Shown here in pieces: positions 30,057 to 38,197 of a DNA stretch of 39,984 nucleotides (position 1 is its first letter; each line of letters opens with the position of its first letter). Source of the DNA: Enterobacteriaceae bacterium UBA2655 (GTDB taxonomy: Bacteria; Pseudomonadota; Gammaproteobacteria; Enterobacterales; Enterobacteriaceae); NCBI GenBank assembly GCA_002359495.1, contig DENB01000058.1, forward strand, positions 1 through 39,984. Reading direction: 5' to 3'. A model generated the notes under the pieces. It was not told the DNA's origin. It searched no databases and worked only from the letters and a program-made list of their open reading frames with translations. The position numbers and the translations under genes are program-made.

Positions 30057-30950
30057 ATGCATATTTTACTTACCGGCGGAACCGGCCTGATAGGCCGTCA
30101 CCTTATTCCGCGTCTGCTGACGCTGGGCCATCAAATCAGCGTAGTGACCCGCGACGTCGCCGGCGCTCGGGAGAAGCTGGACGCGCGCGTCTCGCTCTGG
30201 TCCGGCCTCGCCCAGCAGCAGGATCTCAACGGCGTGGATGCGGTGATCAACCTGGCGGGCGAACCCATCGCCGACAAGCGCTGGACCGCGCAACAGAAGC
30301 AGCTGCTGTGCGAAAGCCGCTGGCAGATGACCGAACGCATCGCCTCGCTGATCAACGCCAGCAGCTCGCCGCCGGCGGTGCTGATCTCCGGCTCGGCGAC
30401 CGGCTTTTACGGCGATACCGGCGATCTGGTGATGACCGAAGAAGATCCCGGCCATGAGGAGTTTACCCATACGCTGTGCGCGCGCTGGGAACAGCTGGCG
30501 CTCAGCGCTCAAAGCGCCCGCACCCGAGTCTGCCTGCTGCGCACCGGTGTGGTGCTGGCGAAAGGAGGCGGCGCGCTGAGCAAAATGAAGCTGCCCTTCA
30601 AGCTGGGCATCGGCGGCCCGATCGGCAGCGGCAAGCAGTATATGCCGTGGATTCATATCGACGATATGGTAAACGCCATTCTCTGGCTGCTGGATAATGA
30701 AAACCTGCGCGGCCCGTTCAACATGGTCTCGCCCTATGCGGTGCGCAATGAGCAGTTCGCCGCAATGCTCGGCCATGCCATGCACCGGCCCGCCTTTATG
30801 CGCACCCCTGCCGGCGCCGTCAAAATGATGATGGGCGAATCGGCGGTACTGGTGCTGGGCGGTCAGCATGTGCTGCCGAAGCGGCTTGAAGCCTCAGGTT
30901 TCGGCTTTCGCTGGTATCAGCTGGATGAGGCGTTGGCGGATGTGGTATAG
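30057..30950 (+). CDS. yfcH: TIGR01777-type NAD(P)-binding protein YfcH
   Basis: Extended short-chain dehydrogenase/epimerase-like protein; exact reaction unknown. 297 residues, same as E. coli YfcH. The nucleotide-binding GGTGLIG is at residues 7-13 ([16 protein letters not shown]). Other family blocks: [26 protein letters not shown] with the catalytic-type Tyr, and the C-terminal DUF1731-like region ([22 protein letters not shown]). AAGGAGA lies eight bases before the ATG. It is divergent from yfcF with 185 bp between, and convergent with hisP. E. coli folX and yfcG are not present nearby. Confidence 0.94.
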   Translation: MHILLTGGTGLIGRHLIPRLLTLGHQISVVTRDVAGAREKLDARVSLWSGLAQQQDLNGVDAVINLAGEPIADKRWTAQQKQLLCESRWQMTERIASLINASSSPPAVLISGSATGFYGDTGDLVMTEEDPGHEEFTHTLCARWEQLALSAQSARTRVCLLRTGVVLAKGGGALSKMKLPFKLGIGGPIGSGKQYMPWIHIDDMVNAILWLLDNENLRGPFNMVSPYAVRNEQFAAMLGHAMHRPAFMRTPAGAVKMMMGESAVLVLGGQHVLPKRLEASGFGFRWYQLDEALADVV

Positions 30951-30977
30951 GCGGCGGCCGCGCAGGACGGCCGCCGC
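30951..30977. terminator. G+C-rich hairpin between yfcH and hisP
   Basis: GCGGCGGCCG (30951-30960) and CGGCCGCCGC (30968-30977) form a perfect 10-bp stem with a seven-base loop between two convergent genes. No T run follows on either strand, so it may act as a transcript end or a 3' stabiliser rather than a classic terminator. Confidence 0.55.
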
Positions 30978-30982
30978 GAGGC

Positions 30983-31756
30983 TTACTTCAGAGAGCCGGA
31001 CAAAAACTGCTGCAGGCGCGGGCTTTTCGGATTGCCGAACACCTCCTGAGGCGGCCCCTGCTCTTCGATTTTGCCCTGATGCAGGAAGATAACGTGGCTG
31101 GAGACATGGCGGGCGAATTCCATCTCATGCGTCACCACCACCATGGTCTTCCCCTCTTCCGCCAGCTTCTGCATGATGCGCAACACCTCGCCCACCAGCT
31201 CCGGATCGAGCGCGGAGGTCGGTTCGTCGAACAGCAGCACTTCCGGCTCCATCGCCAGCGCGCGGGCGATGGAAACGCGCTGCTGCTGGCCGCCGGAAAG
31301 GTGTACCGGATATTTCACGCGCGCGCGCTCGTCGATGCCGACTTTTTCCAGGTACTTGATCGCGCGTTCGCGCGCTTCATGCTTGCTCAGGCCCAGCACC
31401 TGAATCGGCGCTTCCATCACGTTCTCCAGCACCGTCATATGGCTCCAGAGATTAAAATGCTGGAACACCATGGTCAGACGCGTGCGCAGCGTGCGCAGCT
31501 GCTCTTTATCGGCCACTTTCAGCTGGCCGTCTTTGTCGCGCACCAGGCGGATGTTTTCGTTATTAACGTTAATCGAGCCTTCGCTCGGCTTTTCCAGGAA
31601 GTTAATGCAGCGTAAAAAGGTGCTCTTGCCCGAACCGGACGAGCCGATAATACTGATCACGTCGCCAGCATCGGCATGCAGCGATACGCCTTTCAGAACC
31701 TCATGTTCACCGTAATGCTTATGCAGTTCGGTGACGCTTAACTTATTTTCAGCCAT
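30983..31756 (-). CDS. hisP: Histidine (basic amino acid) ABC transporter ATP-binding protein
   Basis: ATPase subunit of the HisQMP2 importer, bound to the inner face of the membrane. Walker [10 protein letters not shown], signature LSGGQQQR and Walker [12 protein letters not shown] are intact; the Q-loop is [10 protein letters not shown]. 257 residues from the ATG at 31756, equal to E. coli HisP. Two other starts are possible: an ATG two codons upstream (31762, MNMAENKL), three bases after the hisM stop, and a longer frame that would overlap hisM. It is the last gene of the operon and ends close to a strong hairpin. Confidence 0.95.
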   Translation of the reverse strand: MAENKLSVTELHKHYGEHEVLKGVSLHADAGDVISIIGSSGSGKSTFLRCINFLEKPSEGSINVNNENIRLVRDKDGQLKVADKEQLRTLRTRLTMVFQHFNLWSHMTVLENVMEAPIQVLGLSKHEARERAIKYLEKVGIDERARVKYPVHLSGGQQQRVSIARALAMEPEVLLFDEPTSALDPELVGEVLRIMQKLAEEGKTMVVVTHEMEFARHVSSHVIFLHQGKIEEQGPPQEVFGNPKSPRLQQFLSGSLK

Positions 31757-31764
31757 ATTCATAC

Positions 31765-32481
31765 TCAGTGGGACGATGAGGGTTTCAGGTGCGCCAGCCA
31801 ACGGCGCTCCGCCAGGCGGAACAGGCTAATCAACACGTAAGAGATAATCAGATAAAGCATGGCGGCGATACCGAAAGCGGTAAACGGCTGATAGGTCGCC
31901 GAGTTAATATCGCGCGCCACCTTCAGCAGATCCGGCACCGTGGCGGTAAAGGCCAGCGCCGTCGAGTGCAGCATCAGGATCACTTCGTTGCTGTAGGCCG
32001 GCAAGGCGGTGCGCAACGCGGAAGGCAGAATAATGCAGCGATAGAGCTTAAAGGTGGAAAAACCGTAGGCGCGCGCCGCCTCGATTTCGCCATGCGGCAC
32101 GGCGCGAATGGCGCCGGCGAAAATTTCCGTGGTATAGGCGCAGGTGTTCAGGGTAAACGCCAGCAGCGTACAGTTCAGACCGCTGCGGAAAAAGGCGTTC
32201 AGCAGTTCCGATCCTTTCACCACTTCCAGCGTATACATGCCGGAATAGAACACCAGCAGCTGAACGTAAAGCGGCGTGCCGCGGAATACGTAAGTAAACA
32301 GCCAGACCGGGGCGCTGACAAATTTGTTAGGCGATACGCGCGCAATCGCCAGCAGAACGGCCAGGCAGCCGCCCAGCACCACCGAAAGAATCAACAACCA
32401 GAGGGTAATGGCGACGCCGGTAAAGCGATAGCCGTCGGTCCAGAGCAGCGCTTTCCAGTACTCCTGAATAATATCGATCAT
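31765..32481 (-). CDS. hisM: Histidine (basic amino acid) ABC transporter permease HisM
   Basis: One of the two membrane subunits of the HisQMP2 importer. 238 residues, same as E. coli, with five hydrophobic helices. The cytoplasmic coupling (EAA) loop is visible as [18 protein letters not shown] followed by [11 protein letters not shown]. It overlaps the hisQ stop by four bases and is followed directly by hisP. Confidence 0.96.
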   Translation of the reverse strand: MIDIIQEYWKALLWTDGYRFTGVAITLWLLILSVVLGGCLAVLLAIARVSPNKFVSAPVWLFTYVFRGTPLYVQLLVFYSGMYTLEVVKGSELLNAFFRSGLNCTLLAFTLNTCAYTTEIFAGAIRAVPHGEIEAARAYGFSTFKLYRCIILPSALRTALPAYSNEVILMLHSTALAFTATVPDLLKVARDINSATYQPFTAFGIAAMLYLIISYVLISLFRLAERRWLAHLKPSSSH

Positions 32482-33164
32482 AGCTCCGCCCTTTTCACAC
32501 CAACCGAATAGCGGCGTTCAAGCCACCACAGCACGCCGTTCGACAGCGTGGTAAATACCAGATAGATCACGCCAGCCACGATGGCGAAGTAAAACGGCTG
32601 CCAGGTGCTTTTACCGGCCAGCTGCGTCGCCTTCACCACATCTTCCAGGCCCAGCAGGGAGACCAGCGCCGTCGCTTTCAGGATCACCTGCCAGTTGTTG
32701 CCGATGCCCGGCAGCGCAAAGCGCATCATGGCCGGAAACAGGATGCGGCGGAAAACCTGCGATCCGGTAAAACCGAAGGCGGTCGCCGCTTCAATCTGCC
32801 CTTTGGGCACGGCGAGGAAGGCGCCGCGAAAGGTTTCGGTGAAGTAGGCGCCATAGATAAAGCCGAGCGTAATGATACCGGCCACCATCGGGTCGATATC
32901 GAATTGGTTGAAGCCAAGGGCATCGGTAATGTTGTTCAGGACGATTTGCAGGCCGTAGAAAATCAGCAGCATCAGCACCAAATCGGGCACGCCGCGAATC
33001 AGAGTGGTATAGCCTTCAAAAATCATCGCCAGCGGGCGATTGCGCGACAGCTTCGCGCCGGCGCCGATCAAACCGAGGATAACCGCCAGCAGCACCGAGC
33101 TGAGCGCCAGCTCCAGCGTGACCAGCGTGCCTCGCAAAATAACGTCAGAATAGCCATACAGCAT
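32478..33164 (-). CDS. hisQ: Histidine (basic amino acid) ABC transporter permease HisQ
   Basis: Second membrane subunit of the importer. 228 residues from the ATG at 33164 (MLYGYSDVIL), the E. coli length; the frame is open ten codons further but that extension is not conserved. Five hydrophobic helices and the EAA loop GQIEAATAFGFTGSQVFR are visible, ending in [13 protein letters not shown]. It is separated from the binding-protein gene by 194 bp with hairpins and overlaps hisM by four bases. Confidence 0.96.
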   Translation of the reverse strand: MLYGYSDVILRGTLVTLELALSSVLLAVILGLIGAGAKLSRNRPLAMIFEGYTTLIRGVPDLVLMLLIFYGLQIVLNNITDALGFNQFDIDPMVAGIITLGFIYGAYFTETFRGAFLAVPKGQIEAATAFGFTGSQVFRRILFPAMMRFALPGIGNNWQVILKATALVSLLGLEDVVKATQLAGKSTWQPFYFAIVAGVIYLVFTTLSNGVLWWLERRYSVGVKRAEL

Positions 33165-33187
33165 GGAATTGATCCTGTCGTGGGGTA

Positions 33188-33220
33188 GAAACAAAACGCC
33201 GTCCCTTAAACACGGACGGC
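33188..33220 (-). terminator. Partial terminator or attenuator between hisJ and hisQ
   Basis: On the transcript strand GCCGTCC (33220-33214) pairs with GGACGGC (33204-33198), followed by GTTTTGTTT. It lies about 140 bp past the binding-protein gene and just before hisQ. Such a structure would lower the downstream permease genes relative to the abundant binding protein, as known for the palindromic hisJ-hisQ region of Salmonella. Confidence 0.6.
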
Positions 33221-33235
33221 CCTAACCGACACATT

Positions 33236-33326
33236 CGAGTCGCAGAAAGGCGGCAAGCTTAGGGATAACCGAAAACTTATGCAAGCAATCCGGGTAAATA
33301 AGCAAAGCCGACGCTTCTGCGACTCG
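33236..33326. repeat. 12-bp inverted repeat in the hisJ-hisQ spacer
   Basis: CGAGTCGCAGAA (33236-33247) and TTCTGCGACTCG (33315-33326) are perfectly complementary, 67 bp apart. Together with the adjacent hairpin this could fold most of the spacer. It may be a mobile palindromic element or a barrier to 3' exonucleases; no other copy is seen in the window. Confidence 0.6.
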
Positions 33327-33358
33327 GAAAACAGCGATCAGGGGACGACAGGTTTTAC

Positions 33359-34141
33359 TCAGTCACCGTATACATTAAAGTCAAAATACTTCTTCGCGAT
33401 CTTGTCGTAAGTGCCATCTTTGCGCATCGCTTCAAAAGCGGTGTCGATCGCCGTTTTCAGATCGCTATCCTCTTTACGCAGGCCCATGCCGGTGCCTACG
33501 CCGAAGATTTTGTCATCTTTTACCGCCGGACCGGCAAAGGCGTACTTTTGGCCGATCGGCTGTTTCAGAAAGCCTTCGCTCGCCTGCACTTCGTCCTGAA
33601 ACGCGGCGTCGATGCGGCCTGCGTCGAGATCCTGGTAAACCAGATCCTGGTTAGCGTAAGGGGTGACGTTAACGCCTTTTGGACGCCAGTATTGATTGGC
33701 GTAGGTTTCCTGGGTGGTGCCCTGCAGCAGACCGATGGTTTTGCCCTTCAGCGACGCGAGCGTCGGCTCGATTTTGGATCCTTTCGGCGCAACCAGACGC
33801 GCGTTAGCCGCGTACAGCTTGTCAGAGAAGGCGATCTCCTGCTGGCGTTTTTCGGTGATCGAGAGCGAAGAGATAATGGCGTCGATTTTCTTGGCTTTCA
33901 GCGACGGGATCAGCGCATCGAAATCGCTTTGCACGTAGGTGCATTTCGTCTGAATACGCTTACAAATTTCGTTCGCCAAATCGATATCGAAACCGATTAA
34001 CTCGCCCTGCGCGCCTTTAGATTCAAACGGCGGATAAGTCGGGTCGGTTCCGATACGCAGCGTTTGCGGCACCGCAGCGAAAACGCTCGCCGCACTGGTC
34101 ATCGCCAGCATCAGCGAAAGAGCCAGAACTCGCTTTTTCAT
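33359..34141 (-). CDS. hisJ: Periplasmic Lys/Arg/Orn- or His-binding protein (HisJ/ArgT family)
   Basis: Periplasmic solute-binding protein that delivers basic amino acids to HisQMP. 260 residues. A signal peptide covers about residues 1-22 ([16 protein letters not shown]... cleaved after SVFA). The family block [34 protein letters not shown] is followed by [22 protein letters not shown]. It mixes traits: [17 protein letters not shown] and the end DFNVYGD resemble ArgT, while GTTQET, AAFQDEV and [13 protein letters not shown] resemble HisJ. E. coli has both genes side by side; only one is present here, so it probably serves both roles. The symbol is by position; argT is an alternative. A sigma-54 promoter lies upstream. 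Confidence 0.88.
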   Translation of the reverse strand: MKKRVLALSLMLAMTSAASVFAAVPQTLRIGTDPTYPPFESKGAQGELIGFDIDLANEICKRIQTKCTYVQSDFDALIPSLKAKKIDAIISSLSITEKRQQEIAFSDKLYAANARLVAPKGSKIEPTLASLKGKTIGLLQGTTQETYANQYWRPKGVNVTPYANQDLVYQDLDAGRIDAAFQDEVQASEGFLKQPIGQKYAFAGPAVKDDKIFGVGTGMGLRKEDSDLKTAIDTAFEAMRKDGTYDKIAKKYFDFNVYGD

Positions 34142-34203
34142 AGGTTACCCTCAAGTGAAGTGTTTCTTGTTATGGTGTCGTGAGTGTTTTGCGCTAAATA
34201 ATT

Positions 34204-34219
34204 TGCATGTTTCATGCCA
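34204..34219 (-). promoter_or_regulatory. Sigma-54 promoter of the hisJ operon
   Basis: The minus strand reads TGGCATGAAACATGCA: the -24 GG and -12 GC are exactly ten bases apart, and all but one base fit TGGCAYR-N4-TTGCW. Transcription would start about 50 bases before the hisJ ATG. argT of enterobacteria is known to be sigma-54/NtrC-dependent. Confidence 0.75.
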
Positions 34220-34385
34220 GTTCTGCAAGTTCATGGCGTAATTAATTAGCTCACTAAGCGATGCGCGAAAATTGACGCTAGCCCTTAGTTTGTGAGGAAA
34301 ATATAACAGGAGCGTAAACCTGAAAAAGCGGAAATGTTAACTTTTGGTGCAGAATATGCACGAAGAGTGATCCGGCGCGCCGTTG

Positions 34386-34402
34386 CGCACCAGATCAGTG
34401 CA
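34386..34402 (-). promoter_or_regulatory. NtrC enhancer site upstream of hisJ
   Basis: The minus strand reads TGCACTGATCTGGTGCG, against the known NtrC pattern TGCACT-N5-GGTGCA: TGCACT and GGTGC match fully. It is about 180 bp upstream of the sigma-54 -12 element, a typical enhancer distance, and begins just after the ubiX stop. Another palindrome at 34347-34361 (GTGCA-N5-TGCAC) has reversed arms and is not a standard site. Confidence 0.7.
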
Positions 34403-34407
34403 GAGCG

Positions 34408-34983
34408 TTAAGATTGTGCACCTTGCCAGCGCGTAAAGAGATCGTGCGGCAGGTCGATATCGAACTGGTCGAGCACCCGGTTGACCGTTTGATCCACCAG
34501 CTCGCCGATAGTTTGCGGACGATGATAAAAGGCGGGCACCGGCGGCATAATCACTGCGCCCAGCTCCGCCGCGGTGGTCATCATGCGCAGATGGCCGACG
34601 TGCAGCGGCGTTTCGCGTACGCATAGCACCAGCTTGCGCTGCTCTTTCAGCACCACGTCGGCGGCGCGGGTCAACAGGCTGTCGCTGTAGCTGTGAACGA
34701 TGCCGGAGAGGGTTTTCATCGAGCAGGGCAAGATCGCCATGCCGGCGGTTCTGTAGGAGCCGGACGAAATGCTGGCGGCGATGTCCCGCACGTCATGCAC
34801 CACATCGGCCATCGCCTGCACGTCGCGCAGACTGTAGTCGCTTTCCAGCGCCAACGTTTGCCGCGCCGCCTGGCTCATCACCAGATGGGTTTCCACCTCC
34901 GCGACCTGCTGCAAAACCTGCAGCATACGCACGCCGTAAATGACGCCGCTGGCGCCGGAGAGGCCAATGATGAGTCGTTTCAT
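34408..34983 (-). CDS. ubiX: Flavin prenyltransferase UbiX
   Basis: Makes the prenylated FMN cofactor needed by the UbiD decarboxylase in ubiquinone synthesis. 191 residues (E. coli 189). FMN and prenyl-phosphate binding blocks are present: GLSGASGVIYGVRML (8-22), SISSGSYRTAGMAILPCSMKTLSGI and CVRETPLHVGHL, and MPPVPAFYHRPQ. Start ATG at 34983 has AAGG nine bases upstream. In E. coli it follows cvpA-purF in one transcript; here a strong terminator lies between purF and ubiX, so a separate promoter is likely (a TATGAT on the minus strand at 35018-35013 is a candidate -10). Confidence 0.96.
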   Translation of the reverse strand: MKRLIIGLSGASGVIYGVRMLQVLQQVAEVETHLVMSQAARQTLALESDYSLRDVQAMADVVHDVRDIAASISSGSYRTAGMAILPCSMKTLSGIVHSYSDSLLTRAADVVLKEQRKLVLCVRETPLHVGHLRMMTTAAELGAVIMPPVPAFYHRPQTIGELVDQTVNRVLDQFDIDLPHDLFTRWQGAQS

Positions 34984-35060
34984 AGATCAAACCTTGCAGA
35001 AATAAAACAGCAATCATAACGCGAATTGCAGGCGATGATGGCCGCCAGATGCGCTTTTAC

Positions 35061-35096
35061 AGAGAACAAACAGGGCGGGTTTAGCGCCCGCCCTGT
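35061..35096 (-). terminator. Intrinsic terminator after purF
   Basis: ACAGGGCGGG (35096-35087 on the transcript strand) pairs perfectly over ten bases with CCCGCCCTGT (35079-35070), with a seven-base loop and then TTTGTT. It lies 24 bp past the purF stop and should end the cvpA-purF transcript before ubiX. Confidence 0.85.
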
Positions 35097-35119
35097 ATTT
35101 AGCCTGAAAACGTCAGCCT

Positions 35120-36637
35120 TTAGCCTTCGTTATGCAGCTCCAGATTTTCGACCTCGTTCTGACGCGCAATCGCTTTGGCATCGTCGTTACGCAGCGATTC
35201 AAGATACTCAAGATAGCGCTGGTCCACATCTTTGGTGACGTAAATGCCGTTAAACACCGAGCATTCAAACTGCGCGATATCCGGGTTCTCTTCGCGTACC
35301 GCCTCGATCAGATCGTTCAGGTCCTGGAAAATCAGGGCGTCCGCTTTGATCAGCTGGCAGATCTCATCCACTTCGCGACCATGCGCGATCAGTTCCGTCG
35401 CGCTCGGCATATCGATGCCGTAAACGTTCGGGAAACGGATTTCCGGCGCGGCCGAGGCGAGATAAACGCGTTTCGCTCCCGCTTCGCGCGCCATCTCAAT
35501 GATCTGCTCGGAGGTGGTGCCGCGCACGATGGAGTCGTCCACTAACAGCACGTTCTTGTCGCGGAACTCGGCGCGGTTGGCGTTCAGCTTACGGCGCACC
35601 GCGCTGCGGCGCAGCTGCTGGCCCGGCATAATAAAGGTGCGGCCGACATAGCGGTTTTTCACAAACCCCTGACGGTAAGGTTTATCGAGAATACGCGCGA
35701 TCTCCAGCGCCACGTCGGTGGAGGTTTCCGGGATCGGAATCACCACGTCGATATCAAGATCTTCCCACTCGCGCGCAATCTTCTCGCCCAGCTTGGTGCC
35801 CATGCGAACGCGGGCGCTGTAGACGGAAATTTTGTCGAGGAACGAGTCCGGGCGAGCGAAGTAGACGTACTCGAACAGGCACGGATTGCTTTTCGGGTTC
35901 TCTGCGCACTGGCGCGTAAAAAGCCGGCCCTGCTCGGTGATGTAAACGCCTTCGCCTGGCGCCACGTCGCGGATGAACTCGAAGCCCAGCGTATCGAGCG
36001 CCACGCTTTCCGAAGCGACCATATATTCGACGCGGCCATCTTTCAGTGCGCGTTTGCCCATCACCAGCGGACGGATGCCGTTCGGATCGCGGAAGGCGAC
36101 CATGCCGTGGCCGATGATCATCGAGACGACGGCGTAAGCGCCGCGCACCTGCTGATGCACCGCCGCCACGGCGGCGAAAATGTTATCCGCTTCCAGCGGA
36201 TAGTGCTGAAAGCGATCTAGCTCCTGCGCAAAAATGTTGAGCAGTATTTCGGAGTCTGAGGTGGTGTTAACATGACGGCGGCCGCTTTCAAACAGCTGCT
36301 TGCGCAGCTGATGCGCGTTGGTCAGGTTGCCGTTATGCGCCAGCGTAATCCCATAGGGGGAGTTGACGTAAAACGGCTGCGCTTCGGACGCGCTGGAGCT
36401 GCCGGCGGTCGGGTAGCGCACATGGCCGATGCCCATGTTGCCCTGCAAACGCTGCATGTGACGTGCTTCGAAGACGTCGCTGACCAGGCCGTTCGCCTTG
36501 CGCAGACGAAAGCAGTTAATCGCATCGATGGTACAAATGCCTGCGGCATCCTGCCCACGGTGCTGAAGCACCGTTAACGCGTCATAGATCGACTGGTTGA
36601 CCGGCATAAAACCGGTGATACCAACAATACCGCACAT
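35120..36637 (-). CDS. purF: Amidophosphoribosyltransferase
   Basis: First committed enzyme of purine synthesis: makes phosphoribosylamine from PRPP and glutamine. 505 residues, same as E. coli. The N-terminal glutamine amidotransferase nucleophile is Cys2 (MCGIVGITG). The C-terminal PRTase part has the PRPP loop [17 protein letters not shown] (about 364-380). It is downstream of cvpA by 37 bases and under the PurR operator before cvpA. Confidence 0.98.
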   Translation of the reverse strand: MCGIVGITGFMPVNQSIYDALTVLQHRGQDAAGICTIDAINCFRLRKANGLVSDVFEARHMQRLQGNMGIGHVRYPTAGSSSASEAQPFYVNSPYGITLAHNGNLTNAHQLRKQLFESGRRHVNTTSDSEILLNIFAQELDRFQHYPLEADNIFAAVAAVHQQVRGAYAVVSMIIGHGMVAFRDPNGIRPLVMGKRALKDGRVEYMVASESVALDTLGFEFIRDVAPGEGVYITEQGRLFTRQCAENPKSNPCLFEYVYFARPDSFLDKISVYSARVRMGTKLGEKIAREWEDLDIDVVIPIPETSTDVALEIARILDKPYRQGFVKNRYVGRTFIMPGQQLRRSAVRRKLNANRAEFRDKNVLLVDDSIVRGTTSEQIIEMAREAGAKRVYLASAAPEIRFPNVYGIDMPSATELIAHGREVDEICQLIKADALIFQDLNDLIEAVREENPDIAQFECSVFNGIYVTKDVDQRYLEYLESLRNDDAKAIARQNEVENLELHNEG

Positions 36638-36674
36638 GTTGTCAATTCCTCATTAAGCCGCACTCCCGATGGCA

Positions 36675-37160
36675 TCACCGGGGTAAAAAACTCGACGTGC
36701 TTTTCAGGTAATCAAAAAACCACCTGATTATATAACTGAACTGGGGGATAAGCTGAGACTGTTGCCAGTCCGGGCTTTTTGAAAAACCCGTGAATGTATC
36801 AAGGAAGAAAAGAATGGCAGCGACAATCAGCACACCACGCAACGCCCCGAAACAGACTCCCAGTACCCTGTCCGTTCCCGACAGGCCGGTTTTCTCCACC
36901 AGCGAGCCGATCACATAGTTCACGATCGCGCCCACAATCAGGGTCGCGATAAACAGCACACCAATGGCAATTCCGTTGCGAACCAGCTCGTCGTCAAAAC
37001 CGGTAAACCAGACTGCAAGGTAAGCGTAGTAGTGACTGGCGACAAAAAACGCGCATCCCCAGGTAACAAGAGATAAGGCTTCCCGGACAAACCCACGAAC
37101 CAGGCTGACCAGAGCCGAAAAACCAACTACCGAAATAATGACGTAATCAATCCAGATCAT
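36675..37160 (-). CDS. cvpA: Membrane protein CvpA
   Basis: Inner-membrane protein required for colicin V production in E. coli; also linked to envelope and bile-salt tolerance. 161 residues (E. coli 162), with four hydrophobic segments (about 5-24, 30-50, 60-85, 100-122). The family block VIISVVGFSALVSLVRGFVREALSL begins the protein. It is the first gene of a PurR-controlled cvpA-purF unit, with the operator 65 bp upstream. Confidence 0.95.
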   Translation of the reverse strand: MIWIDYVIISVVGFSALVSLVRGFVREALSLVTWGCAFFVASHYYAYLAVWFTGFDDELVRNGIAIGVLFIATLIVGAIVNYVIGSLVEKTGLSGTDRVLGVCFGALRGVLIVAAILFFLDTFTGFSKSPDWQQSQLIPQFSYIIRWFFDYLKSTSSFLPR

Positions 37161-37224
37161 GAACTCTTCCAGCGCTTGTGCAATTGCACCCCTGCATCCA
37201 GTTCGGGGCGCATTCTAACAGAAA

Positions 37225-37240
37225 AAGAAAACGTTTGCGT
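37225..37240 (-). promoter_or_regulatory. PurR operator of cvpA-purF
   Basis: The minus strand reads ACGCAAACGTTTTCTT, a full match to the PurR consensus ACGCAAACGTTTTCNT. A TAGAAT on the same strand (37217-37212) is a good -10 element eight bases downstream, so PurR with bound hypoxanthine or guanine would block polymerase directly. Confidence 0.92.
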
Positions 37241-37263
37241 AGCGTTTTCCCGTTCTGCATCCA

Positions 37264-37298
37264 TAAAAAGGGCGATGAAAATAAATCCCCTCGCCCTT
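37264..37298 (-). terminator. Second terminator-like hairpin between dedD and cvpA
   Basis: AAGGGCGA (37298-37291 on the transcript strand) pairs with TCGCCCTT (37276-37269) over eight bases with a long loop, then TTTATGG. It stands just upstream of the PurR-controlled promoter. Confidence 0.55.
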
Positions 37299-37368
37299 GA
37301 AGTGACATCCTTTATAACTCTTTGAAATAAAAACTATTATTCCACCCACTCCCTCGGTAAAACCGGTA

Positions 37369-37392
37369 TAAAAAAGGCAGCTGGCGCTGCCT
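37369..37392 (-). terminator. Intrinsic terminator after dedD
   Basis: AGGCAGC (37392-37386 on the transcript strand) pairs with GCTGCCT (37381-37375) over a four-base loop, followed by TTTTTTAT. It should end the folC-dedD transcript before the cvpA promoter. The remaining 317-bp spacer holds only this, the second hairpin and the PurR promoter. Confidence 0.85.
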
Positions 37393-37477
37393 GTTATTGC
37401 TATTGGCGGTGCCAATCGATCGGGGTAATTCGTAACAGCGGTTTACAGCGCTGCGCTTCAAAACTCCGACGATAGCC

Positions 37478-38197
37478 TCAGCGAACGCCGTAAGGCTTCA
37501 CTACGCCGCCCAAGCCAGTAATCCCTTTCAGCTCGCCGACGGCAGCCTGCATTTTGCTTTTCGACGCGTCCGGTCCGACATAAATACGGGTAATTTGTCC
37601 CTGTACCGGCGTTGAGGGCACGGTAAAGGCGCGATAGCCGGAGAGACGCAGCTGCGCGACGATCTCGTTAACTTTGGCGGCATTTTTCAGAGCACCAAGT
37701 TGCACCACAAAGGCTTGTCCGCTCGGCGCTTTCTCTTCCGTCGGCTTCGGCTGTTCGACCGGTTTCGGCTTCGGCTGTTCGTTCGGTTTCAGCTTCGGTT
37801 GTTCCACCGGCTTCGGTTTCGGTTGCTCAACCGGCTTCGGCGGCGCTTTCGGCGTCGTCGGCGCGCTTTGATGCACCGGCGGCGGCGTAACGACCGTCGG
37901 CTGGCTGTTGCTTACGGGTTTCGACGCGCCGCTGTCCGCTGCCGTCGCATCAGGTTTGCCGCTTTCGCCCTCCAGCGCCGCGCCCGCCCCTTCCGGCGGC
38001 TGCGCCGGCAGAGACTGCGTGACCGGCGGCACCATTTCGCTGTCCTGCTGATCGTCCGGCTTCGGCACCAGCGGAATGGCGGCGAACTCCTCTTTATAGT
38101 GTTTCTTTTGGCCATCCAGCAGACCTGGCAGCACGATGACCCCGACCGCCACCAGAATGACGGTGCCGACTAAACGGTTTTGAAACTTACTCGCCAC
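37478..38197 (-). CDS. dedD: Cell division SPOR-domain protein DedD
   Basis: Septal-ring protein that binds denuded peptidoglycan through its SPOR domain. 239 residues (E. coli 220). One N-terminal membrane segment (about 9-27, VGTVILVAVGVIVLPGLLDG), then a long Pro/Lys/Gln linker, then the SPOR domain (about 164-239, FVVQLGALKNAAKVNEIVAQL...TRIYVGPDASK). The linker has four copies of an eight-residue KPVEQPKP-type repeat, which explains the extra length. The start is GTG at 38197, overlapping the end of folC by 11 bases, so the two are coupled. Confidence 0.95.
   Translation of the reverse strand: MASKFQNRLVGTVILVAVGVIVLPGLLDGQKKHYKEEFAAIPLVPKPDDQQDSEMVPPVTQSLPAQPPEGAGAALEGESGKPDATAADSGASKPVSNSQPTVVTPPPVHQSAPTTPKAPPKPVEQPKPKPVEQPKLKPNEQPKPKPVEQPKPTEEKAPSGQAFVVQLGALKNAAKVNEIVAQLRLSGYRAFTVPSTPVQGQITRIYVGPDASKSKMQAAVGELKGITGLGGVVKPYGVR
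37743..37838 (-). repeat. Four tandem 24-bp repeats inside dedD
   Basis: Four consecutive 24-bp units (37743-37766, 37767-37790, 37791-37814, 37815-37838) encode near-identical Lys-Pro-x-Glu-Gln-Pro-Lys-x segments. DNA and protein repeats are in phase, so unit gain or loss by slippage would keep the frame. Confidence 0.85.

Noticed and set aside
34347..34361. GTGCA-N5-TGCAC palindrome as a second NtrC site
   Set aside because: The arms are in the reverse order to the NtrC consensus (TGCAC-N7-GTGCA). It may still bind something, but I do not call it NtrC.
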